Assembly: GCA_000708835.1 (NCBI GenBank)
Contig: DF237479.1
Location: 4,258 to 58,101 of the forward strand
DNA length: 53,844 nucleotides
Reading direction: 5' to 3'
DNA from: Klebsormidium nitens
Lineage: Eukaryota; Streptophyta; Klebsormidiophyceae; Klebsormidiales; Klebsormidiaceae
The notes beneath the pieces were generated by a model that saw only the letters and a program-made list of their open reading frames with translations, ran no database searches and was not told the origin of the DNA. Position numbers and translations under genes: made by a program. Shown piece by piece: positions 34,300-44,500 of the stretch (positions are counted from its first letter, which is position 1; the number at the start of each line of letters is the position of its first letter).

Positions 34300-37200
34300 T
34301 CAACTCAGTGCCGCGACTTCTCCCAAGCCCTCTCCGGCATAGCTCACTAGCGGTGGGATCTCTCCATGCGCGATTACGTCCGGCTCCGAACTTTCCGACT
34401 CTTTCTCGGGCGCCCCATCCTTTTTCTTTTTCTTCTCCTTCTTTTCCTTCCCCTTCTCTTTCTTCTCCTTCCCTTTCCCTTCCTTCTCTTTCTCTTTCTT
34501 CCCCTTCTTATCCTTTTTACTTTCCTTCCCTTCCTTCGCCTCTTCCTCGACTCCATCCGACTCTAAACCGACGGCCGATAGCAGCCGCTTATGATACGCC
34601 AGCACCATGTCACGTGCCGTTGCCGGACTGTCCGGCACTCCCTCCCCGGACGCGTTTTTGATGGGCGCAAACTCCTCCCCCCTCTCCACCTCCAAAACCG
34701 CCACTTTCTCCTCCGGGCAGAACTTGAACGCGTCGAAAATGAACCGCTCTAGTTTGATCCCGTTCGGCGCGTACGGTTCCACCTCCCGCCACCCCGCGCC
34801 TTCTTTGACCACGTGCTTGATCTTCTTTTTCGCTAAGTGGAACGGCAGGCTCAAATCATCTCCCCCACCCAGCCGCGACAAAAACTCCGTCGAAAACATA
34901 TTCACACAGATGTGGGCCGCCCGGAACTGGAGCTCCCCGGGCGTGTTTACACCGTCCGTGGTGCTAGGTGGGTCCCTGGCGTGAATAAGCTCTTTGGGCA
35001 GTTCGCTGTACTCTAAGACGCCGTAGTAGCGACGCCCGGAAGTGCTGGCGCTCTCGTTCCCCCTTTCGGGGCTTGCTTCCTTTTCTTCTTCGTCGGGCTT
35101 CTCTGTATCGTCCAGGAAAAAGTCTTCGTCGGCGTCACCGTATTCGTCATCTGCGCAAGAAAGGCGAGCGGTTACGACATTACGAGTAGCCAGAAGGAGG
35201 GAAAATGCGGAATGTGATCTTGAGTTGGGGTGCGTCCTTTTCCTTAACGGGGTTCTCTTCTAAACTTGAGAGGCTTGTTGTCTCCAACTCGTTATCCGCG
35301 CAGCACTTAAAGCACGACTCAGGAAGGAGCGACTGAAAGAAACGTTGACATCCGAGGTTGCTTCTTCTCGGGAAATCTGCGCTGGGTTTGTTTTCAAAGG
35401 GCAGCCCAAGAGCAGAGTTGTGGAGGCGGAAGGGTTAAGAATGAGTGAAGGAGTCATAGCGTGGTCCGTTGCTCTTCAGAGTCAGTAAAATTGGATCCAT
35501 TTCTCTCTTTTTCGCATATTCGAATGGTTGCAGCCTATGTGAAATAAGACCTTTCCCTGCTGAACGACTCAGATCATCATTCCATACCTTTATTTCAAAA
35601 AAATAAACTTCCCGTTCTAATCGTACTGTTCATCCTTGCGAATTGGCAGATTGGTCACGACTCCGCCCCACGACTCCGTCCCATGGATAAGCGGCAACAA
35701 GCACAATCAGATCAAAACCCAAGCAGCGCCTGACCGGTCAGACTGGAAGCGATCGAGGCCTTTCTTTCATCTTCCGCAGCCACTCTCAACCGCGCCGGAC
35801 AGAGGGCAGAGAAAGATGAACAAAGAGGACGCAAAGGGAAGGGGAGAAAGATAAGAAACAGGAGAGGGGGTAACAAGTAGGCGCCAACACTCACCCCCTT
35901 CAAATTCGTCCTCATACCACTCCCCAAACTCGTCATCCCAAAATTCGTCCTCTCCAAAGTCCTCCTCATCTTCCAAACCCCCCGCCGCGATCTCCTCCTC
36001 CATTTTCAGCATTTCCTTCCGCGCTTCCCGTTCGCTCATTCCGGTCGCCGCCATTATCCTCTCCACGAGTTCCTTCTCAACGGCCTCACTAGAGCTTCCC
36101 GCCTCCTGCCCACCGGCAGGCTCCGGTTCAGACTCTATAGACTTCCCGCCCTCCTCTTTCAAGCAAACCACCCCAACCGACTCCTCCGGATATTTTTTCG
36201 CCACCACTTTGATGCCCACATCCACTTTCCGTTCCGCACAGTAACCATAAAAAACCGGGTCAGCGACCTTAACCAGCGCATTATCCACCGCATACGCCTG
36301 CACGTACTTCACCCCCCTGTTTCGCAGCCATTCCAACCCCCCCGAAGCGTGCAGCGCCTCAAAGACGCCGCCGTTCCCGTCCGGAGACCGCGCGACTTTC
36401 CAGGGGGTGTCTAGCAGAATTGGGTTCCCGCTTTTGAGCGAGACGCACGGCATGTTTCCCTGTTTGACGAAAAGTATCTGCGAGGGGTCTAACCCGAAAT
36501 GGGCCTTCTCCTCAAAAAACTGACGCGTGGCGGCGTCGGTGGCGTCGCTCGTCATGATGAGCCACGGGATGGGAGGGACGGTGCTGACGTCGCCCTCCGT
36601 GCTCTGCAAAGAAGGGAGAGGCGTCAGCGATTGGGGTATCAAGGCGGAGAACGCACTCTCCTTGGGCTCTACTCGTATATTGTTTTCTGGGTGCAAAATA
36701 TCTCCGTGCCGTCTCGAGGTGGAGAGGACAGTCATGTTGGAGAACAAGCTAGAAAAGACCGGCTGCAAAAAATGAGTAAGGCACGCAGAGCATGCAGAAC
36801 GAGGCCTGCACTTGGCATACGAAAAGACGGGGCTAATCCAAGGCCGTGCCGGAGGCTGTTTTATTGCTGGTAGCTAGAACCGTGGGCCCGGCGAAGACAT
36901 TCTACACGCGCATAGTAAAGACACGACGACAAAGGCAGGGAAAGGGGGACGTCACCGAAATCACCCCCAAAAACGAAACCCCAAACCAACGAACAAGAGT
37001 AAGCAAGCGGTCGTTTGCGCACCTGCTTCGCTAGCTCCTGCACTTTCCGGAGGCGCTCCGCTTGCAGCTGGAACAGGCTCTTCCCGCTCGGCAGGCCAAT
37101 GTCCAGCATGCCCTTGGCGGGCGGCGCCTGGGGGCCCAGCCGAGTGCCTGCGGGTGACGTCACCAGGTGACGGTAGCAGTAGGATCGGTTTGCCGGTTAG

Positions 37201-40200
37201 AGGTTCACGCCGGTCCCCGACCAAAGTCCATACTAGCAAGGATGTTGGCACTTCTCCTGAATTCAAGGCATTCGGAAGGGCCTGGTTCTGAGGTACGAAC
37301 GAAAGCAGGGTTTAGAAGCTGCACACTTGCTGTGCGATTATCCTCCTCAATGGACAACGTGAGTTTCAGCTGTCGCCCGATGCGGATCAAACGGAAGAGG
37401 TTCCGGGCACTTCCACGGCAATTGTAAAGTCACTGCGGCTGACATGGGCTGACGTTCCCTTCCGTGAACACAAATCTGTGCTTCTGGATGAGCAGGATAA
37501 GTTCCCACCTTGTCCCCCAGCCAGGACCATAGCAGCCACTTCTCCTCTCGCCACCATTCGCAGACCTTCTTGCCACCAGCGGAGCGTGGCCTCCGCGTTC
37601 TGATCCGTTTCCGTTGGCTCTTCCAGCGGGCTTCCGGCCGGATCGAGCCCCCGCTCGCCCCAGATGGCCTTTGGGAAGGGCGGCGGCGGGTACGGTTTGA
37701 CGGGTGCGGCGGCGGAGAGGCTTTGGGCGGACGTTATAGCGGCTCGAAGGCTCTGGAGGTTGAGGCTCTTAAGGTCCTGCGTTTGGAGAGGAACACGTCA
37801 CGTTTTGAGCTTGGAGGATTTATTTGGCACTTTAAGACTGAAAAGGAGACTCCCAATTGGGGACTGCGTACAAAGGTTCCGCAAGGCAAGACGGACGCTT
37901 GGAATGCTGGCCGAACTGCACAACCGTTTATGGAATTCTCATTGTTCGCTTCCTGATAAGTCTCCGTCTGTCCGGTGATCCGCTTGCCTTGTTCAGAAAC
38001 CAGACTAGGCATCGACTCGACCAAGCTCTAAATTGACCGCGAATAGGTTCTCATAGTTCCGCAAAAAGTTCCCAGAAGTATTCTAGTCCACCCGAACCCC
38101 CCAAAATGGTAAGTTCGTGATTCAAACTCCCACCTCAAGCAGCGCCTCCCGCTCCTGTTCCCCCCCCTCGTACAGCCCCGCAAACAGGTGCTCCTGGCCC
38201 TCCCGCGTGAACTGTTTCCTCATCTTGCCGATTACGCGCTTTCGCCGGATCTGCGCGAGCAGCTTCTCGCGACGTTCCTCGGCGGGCGAAGGCCCCAGCT
38301 TAATGTTGAGATCGAGGAGGCCTTTTGGGGGGGTCAGCTGGATGCGGCGAGAGGCCATGTCGACGACTGGAACGATCTCTTCGACGAAGGGGACCCAGGA
38401 GTGGAAGACCTTGCCACTATCTGCACAAAGGGAGCGAACAGGGTTGAAAATCCGGTTGAAGTCTGCAAAGCCACAATTCGAGATGCTTCTGAGGGGAGTG
38501 AGCTGGATGCGGTGAGAGGCCTGTCGAGGACAGCCGGGACGATTTCTTCTACGAGAAGTATTGAGAGTGGAAGACCCTTGCCGATGTCCGCTTAGGAGGA
38601 GGCGGAGGGTTTGAATCACTTGCTGGCTCTGCGGAGCCATGATTTGAGAAGAGCGTTCAGGGCTTCTTTTCCATAATTCTTTTTGCAACGAAGTGAGTTG
38701 TGAGCATTTCTTATGTTGTCTAACTTGGTTGAAGCCGATAAGAGGCGTCCAACACTGATATGACATGGTGAAGCAGGCCAAACCAACGTTTGTTGTGGAC
38801 TGAGAGAACCATCTCAAGGGATCTTCATTCCCTCCGTCAACGACCCGATAAGTGTCCGTTTAATCAAAAGGTTTGGACAGGGCCTCAGACCTTCAACCCG
38901 GGCACGCCAACAAGGCTGGGATTGGAGAATCCCTTTCCAATTTCCTGAACAATTCCTACAAATGTCTGTCAATTCACCGTGTCCAACTTTCCGTAGCATT
39001 TGCCATAGAGCATCCCAAAACAAAGCAGCCAAGATTAAAAGAACACTTAAGACCCCTCAACTCACTGTTTTGCGCAATTCGAGCAGGTTGCACCCCGCCG
39101 CAGGATTATCTTACACGTATTCTAACCGTGGTGCAATATGAAGATTTTGACGCCCTGCGGCTTACCTGCCGCCTTCAAGTCTGTCCTGCGCACTTTGAGC
39201 AGGTCCCGGGCCCCAACCGAGTACACATCGTCCACGATCCCGACAATCTCGCCGGTCTCTTTCAGCACCACCTCGACCCCCACCAAGTCCCGCGTGTAAA
39301 ACTCGTCCTCCTGCAGTTGCGGGCGGTCGTCTGCCAGCGCCAGGAGAGAGCAGCCCTGGTAGGTTGCGGCATCTTCAGGGGTGTCGATGCCCTTGAATCT
39401 GGGGGGGATAACATGTTGCAATCTGAAGAGAGCAAGTGATATGACACTGAAGAAGAGGTAATTTAGTAGGACGGTTTGAAGGGTGCCAGCAGAGAGCAGG
39501 CCCCGTAGGTTGCGGCGTCTTTGGGGGTGTCGATGCCCTTGAATCTGAGTGGAGAAGGATTGCATGTAGATATCAGAAGAGCACTTGGTGCAATGACACA
39601 GTGGTGAAACGAACGAGGTTACAAGGACACTTTGAAAGGCGCCAGTACTGGTAGGTTGCAGCATCATCGGGGGTGTTGATGCTCTTGCGTCTGGGCGGGA
39701 AAGAGGCATTGCTGATGTATTTGGTGTGCAATCGCTAGTGGGAAACGACTACGTTACAAGGACCGTTCCATGGGAGAAAGTAAGCAGCCGCTCTGATAGA
39801 TTGCTTAATATTCCAGGGGTGTCCATGACCTTGAATCTGGAGGAGACGCATTTTTTTATCAGCAGAACAACTAATGGCAAGAACACGCGATGGAAATAAC
39901 GGTTCTGAGGACAGTTTGAAGGGCGCCAGCAGAGAGCAGCCATGATAGGTTGCGGCGTCTGCAGGGGTGTCGATGCCCTTGGAACCAGGGGGGAGATACA
40001 GATTTGCAACTATTGAAGAGAGCAAATGATATGCGACTGGAGAAGAGGTGAAAGTAGCAAAGTTACAAGGACACTCGGAAGGGTCCCAGCAGAGAGCAGC
40101 CCCGATAGGTTGCGGCGTCCTCAGGGCGTCAATGCCCCTGAGTCTGAGTGAAGAAACGCTTCTATCAACAAGTTGGATTCATAAAGCGCTTTGCATGCAA

Positions 40201-41119
40201 TGGAAGAGTGGTGTACGACACCGAGTTACGCGGACAGTGTGAAGGTGGTGCGCTTGGGGCGGTCTTTCCGTTGAAACTTTCCCTGAAAGTGTCCAGACAG
40301 CAGACACGACAAATCTTGTATTTCAGGAAAATCCAAGCCGGGGGCAGGCGGCAGTACTCGCTTGCAGAAGCTGTTCAGATGTGTGACCAACGTGCCGTCC
40401 AGTCGCCTGAATGGATGCATTTTCCAACCTCCTGACTTCCTTTTGTGCACCAAATGCACAAGAAGCATTACCACCATTCCATCGCAAACCCAAACCATGG
40501 AATCACTGCACTGCCACCTTCCCCAAATTTGTGACTCTTACTTGAGCAAGATGGAGTCATCCTTGCCCTTCCTGGATGGCCCCCTCCTCCCCTTGAGCAG
40601 TTCCACTTCGATCAGCGCCTGCTGCCGCCTCCCTGGCCGGCGGAACCACCGCACCCCAGGAGTGCCAAACCTCTTCTTAGGGAAGTCGGTTAGCGACCGA
40701 ATGACCACCTCTCCCTTAATTCCGTGCGTTCCAACCACCACACCAATCTCCACATACTCGTCAGATGCGCCGTTTTCGTCGCTTGCCTCTTCGACAGCTG
40801 CATTGCTTTCAGGCCCTGCAACTTCCTCTTTTGCCAGTGCGCTGATCCTGTGGTATCTGCTGCGTGCTTGTTCGTAGAAGAACTTGCCGCACTTTCCAGC
40901 CAGTGGAGCCGTCTGACGAGGGAGAGAACTGCAAAGGCGGTGCCCTTCACCGCTCAGTATAATCCTCTTGGTGACGGAAGGATATTGGCGTAGTACATTC
41001 TGATCAGGGTGTGGTCCAAGTGCTTGAAAGCTGTCCTGTTGTTGTTTGCCAGGCAATGTACGACCGCTCAGGAAACCCGTTCCTGCGCTAGTCAGTCCTG
41101 AGGCGTAACAGACCTCCAT
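34300..41119 (-). CDS. RimM domain fused to UDP-sugar (UDP-GlcNAc-type) pyrophosphorylase
   Basis: Seven exons: 41119-40542, 39398-39166, 38420-38134, 37776-37509, 37147-37023, 36603-35895, 35150-34300; 1016 residues, phases closed. Residues 1 to about 95 look like a plastid transit region. The RimM N-domain (about 121-193, [20 protein letters not shown]) leads into the PRC-barrel ([51 protein letters not shown]). In bacteria RimM matures the 30S subunit head. The UDPGP/UAP domain begins near 344 ([10 protein letters not shown]) and carries [12 protein letters not shown] (about 447-458), [19 protein letters not shown] and [51 protein letters not shown]. The nucleotide loop is kept, with two extra residues before its Lys (PQAPPAKG). 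Two low-complexity insertions stand out: an acidic Asp/Glu tract around residues 708-770 and a Lys/Glu/Gly tract near the C-terminus. From memory, land plants have the same RimM-UDPGP fusion. It shares a divergent promoter with TAPT1. Confidence 0.93.
38400..38590 (-). repeat. echo of the 5' part of RimM-UAP exon 3
   Basis: Exon 3 begins at 38420 with ATAGTGGCAAGGTCTTCCAC. A decayed copy begins at about 38587 (ACATCGGCAAGGGTCTTCCA) and continues through GAAGAAATCGTCCCGG and CATCCAGCTCACTCCCC, with one small deletion relative to the exon. Separation is about 167 bp. The copy lies in the preceding intron. Confidence 0.85.
39325..40165 (-). repeat. six copies of the acceptor and 5' edge of RimM-UAP exon 2
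   Basis: The true exon starts at 39398 (CAG then ATTCAAGGGCATCGACACC). Equivalent starts recur at 39544, 39690, 39836, 39984 and 40143, so spacings are 146, 146, 146, 148 and 159 bp. Copies include most of the block encoding [20 protein letters not shown] but carry substitutions and indels. Only the copy nearest the exon body continues into the complete PRC-barrel coding sequence. The last 60 bp of the intron between copies is also repeated. Confidence 0.93.
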
Positions 41120-41568
41120 TGCGCCTCCACCGTGCTTCCAATGAAGCTAAAGCGTTTCTGATCTCCAACTCACGATCAGCGGCTGGTGGCCGCCTTCTCC
41201 ATGATCGCCAATGCCACCATTTTCTGCCACCATTGGATTCGAATGCTCAGCACCATGCATGAGATTGCTCTGGCACTTCACCTTGAAAATGCGCGAGCGC
41301 GCGCTCTCTGCCGGAGCCTGAATTACATAATATTAGGGTTTCCAAGGCCCAGCGCTGCCAAAACCTAAAACCACAAGGCCAAAGCTCTGGCGCAGCGAGC
41401 CTGAGAGTTATCTCCGAGTCTCGCTATTGATTCCTTTGTCTTTCAAGAGGCACTTCTTCCCTTGCTTTGCTACATAAAACAATGAGTAGTGAATAGCTTC
41501 CCTCCTGTAAACACTAAGCAAACCTTGTGTGGAGGGAAGTCAATCAGGTTCCAGCTCCTTCGAAGAAA
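41120..41568. promoter_or_regulatory. bidirectional promoter with telo-box and site II motif
   Basis: The 449 bp between the RimM-UAP and TAPT1 start codons. TTAGGGTTT (telo-box, AAACCCTAA on the other strand) lies at 41333-41341 and GGCCCA (site II, TGGGCC on the other strand) at 41346-41351. In plants these two motifs together mark promoters of translation and organelle-biogenesis genes, which fits RimM. Function here is inferred. Confidence 0.6.
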
Positions 41569-44500
41569 ATGCACGGGAGAAGGGGCTCTTTCAAACTTCT
41601 GCCGGCAGACAGCGCGGGGGATGATGACCTGGCGGAAGCGCAGGTGGGAGCTCCATTCATCAGCAGAACGGACCCCCCTGGACCAATCAAGCGGCCTCGC
41701 AGGTCTTCCCTAATCTCGGATGCTGACACAGTTTCTCAATCAGGACATCAAACTTCCGGAGAGCCAGGGGCAGGGTTTTTGCTGCCAAAAGGGCGCCAGA
41801 GAAAGCGGCACCGGCAAAAAGGGAGGTTGAGCTATGCAGGTGCTGACGTTGATGGAGGAACCCTTGAAGGAACAGAAGAAAGAACAGCGAATGGAGGCGC
41901 TTTTGAAGAAGAGGTGGTCGGTGGTCCTGGCGAAGATTTCAAGGTTTCTAGTTCCAGCGAAGGGCCCGCCAAGAAAGTCGAGACGACATTGGAAGACCTC
42001 ACCCCTCAGAGCGTTCTGGAGTTGACCTCTGATTCGAAAGGCCTTTCCCAAGAAAAGGGCGACCCACGCACTGAAAAGAGCGGGGTTTCCCAGGCTGAGT
42101 CGAACGGGGGTGTTCACACTGATCCGTACCACCCTGGTGGAGGAGAGGGTGTAAATTGGCCCGGTGTTCAGGGGTTTGCAGTGCCTGGGCTTGAATTGCC
42201 GTCCAGTCCCATCTACGACGATGAAGTAACCCATGCTCTAGTGCCAAATAAGCCCCGCTTGAGCAGGGAACTGAGCATCGATCTGAGAACTGCCGCGGAG
42301 AAGGAAGAGGACGAACTAGAGGCGAGAGAAAGCTCGGACGCCCGGACGGTTGCTTCGGACCATGCGGACGAGCTAGAGCGGAGAGAAAACCCGTCCGAGC
42401 TGCAATCAGTGGTTTCGGACGAAGCGGTCGGACAGTCGTCGAGCGTTCTCCACAGCCCTGGAGATGTTCGCCAACGGAGCGGCACAGGTTCTCCAGAAGC
42501 GAGCACGTTGACATCAGCTGATGATGTCAGCGCTGAGTTGACGCCCGCAAAGGGGTCCTTAGTTCCGGTCTTTAGTTCTCCGCTGGGAACTAGACAGTCA
42601 TCAGGGTTTGATCGGAGGGGGTATCCTTTGAATCGACATGGGAGCGTTGCGTCAACACCGGACGGGCGGGGGGCTCCTACAAGCACTGTAACAACCCCCC
42701 GCAAGGGGTTCGATTCGCCGCAGTCATTTTTCGCGGCAAAGCAAGGTGGGTGTGGAAGGGCTGCCATTCTGAGTCACGTTCTTGTTGTGCGTACTCATAC
42801 CTGAATCGAAGTCTCAGTCACTGGCGCCCGCTGCCGAATTGTGCCTCTGTAAAATTCTTTTCGTTAGCCTCTCTGTGTCTTAGCATTTGAAACCAAAGAC
42901 GCTTCCGTGCGGGAAGGACGACACATTCCGGCCATTCAATGCAACCCTCCCAAATGATTTTCTGCCACCTTTGAAGAAGAAAATTATCTATCCCGCACTG
43001 CAAAGATCACGGCGACTGACCTTCCTAGTCAGACTGATACGCTTCAGGAGGTTCTTACTGTGCCCACATTTCCGGTTTGGGTTGTCAGGAAGGGGGTTGA
43101 GCTTTCGAAGCGTTTTATGATGTACTCTTTTCCTGCCAGAGTTGCTTCCTCCCATGGATCTTTCTGTACGGGGCTATCTAGCGGGGGAGGTCGCGAGCGG
43201 GAGCACCCTCCGCAACTCGGCTCTTTCGGCAGGCGACGAACGGCGAGAGCGTGTTTACAACACCATGTTCCACGTTCCGTGGAGAGTCGAACTGGTAAGT
43301 AAACGGTTCTTCCGGATGAGTCTTTCCGTCAGTGTCAGTCACTCGTTCGAGGCAGCCATTTCTCGAGGGCCATTTTAGGCTACAAGCCGTCTGAATTGGA
43401 CACCGATTGGTTGCACAGAATCGCCAGAGTTCGCCAAAGAAACACGGGAGTGCGAGTCGATTTTCCCGCGCATGTAGGGATACAGAATCCTTGGAGAAGT
43501 TGTCAAAACCTCCTACGAACTCGATCGAGGACAAGAATAAGAGCAAAACGCAACGACTTGTTTCAGCAAGCATGTGTGAGTCGATCATGATCCTGGGAAT
43601 CGACCGGTAACGAGGTTCGAATCTCGACTTCTTTCCGCACTTCCTCTGTGTCGTTTCCGTATTCTAACGTCTTCTAATTCTAACGTTTGCATCCTTCTCC
43701 GCAGCTGATTGACGTGGGCTTCCTCGTCTGCCTCGACTCCTTCCTCTCCCTCTTCACCATCATGCCGTACCGTTTTGCGCTCTTCTTTTGGCGGCTGGCG
43801 TTTCGCTCGGGGTAGGGCCGGCTTTCTCTGAAGCCTTATCAATTTTCCTTGTCACCTTCTGGACACTCCCGTCGACTGCAATTTGACTCGTACTTCTTGA
43901 AACGAAGTCATAGAATCTTCTGCTTCGATTGGGCGCCTCGCATGCACAGGAACGGGACTGGTTTTGCAGACCCCTTGACACTGCTGACTGAAGGCAGGGA
44001 AACATCACAACCGCGACCGATCCAAGTGCAGAGCTTTCCGCGACCAATTCAAGTGCAGAGCTTTCCGCGACCAAATCCAAGTGCAGAGCTTTCCGTCCTT
44101 TCCTTGCAAACCTCCTGGCAGAGCCGCTCTCGGCAGAAGTTCTCAACCCCATGGCTGCAGAATCCCGCCCTCGAATAAAAAGGCTCTTAAGCTCAACAAG
44201 CTCCGAAGGCTTTGTCTTATTCGTCTTCCTTCAGGCCTTGACGCCGATAATTCTCGTACGTCGGTCTAACAGATACTGTTATTGCTGTAGGTTGAAGCGG
44301 CGGCCGCGCGTCGACGAGTTGTGCGACGCGGCGTGCATGGTGGTCCTTGCGGTTGGTACTGTGGTGCTGCACTCGGTGGACATCAGCTTCATCTACCACT
44401 GGATCCGTGGGCAGGCGATCATCAAACTTTACGTCGTCTTCAACGTGCTCGAGGTAGGGGCTTCGCAAGGTCAAGCTTTTAGGACTATTAAGCTTCTGGT

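Noticed and set aside
34424-34545. Simple pyrimidine-rich microsatellite
   Set aside because: It is inside the last RimM-UAP exon and encodes an in-frame Lys/Glu/Gly tract, so it is treated as coding low complexity.
39325-40165. CRISPR-like or satellite array
   Set aside because: Regular spacing, but the repeated unit is the edge of a RimM exon with its acceptor and the genome is eukaryotic.
42880-43040. Extra TAPT1 exon after exon 1
   Set aside because: The frame required by phase stops, and exons 1 and 2 already join in phase.
43580-43640. tRNA-like GGTTCGAATCTC segment
   Set aside because: Only a T-arm-like word; no acceptor, D-arm or anticodon stem could be formed around it, and it lies inside a TAPT1 intron.
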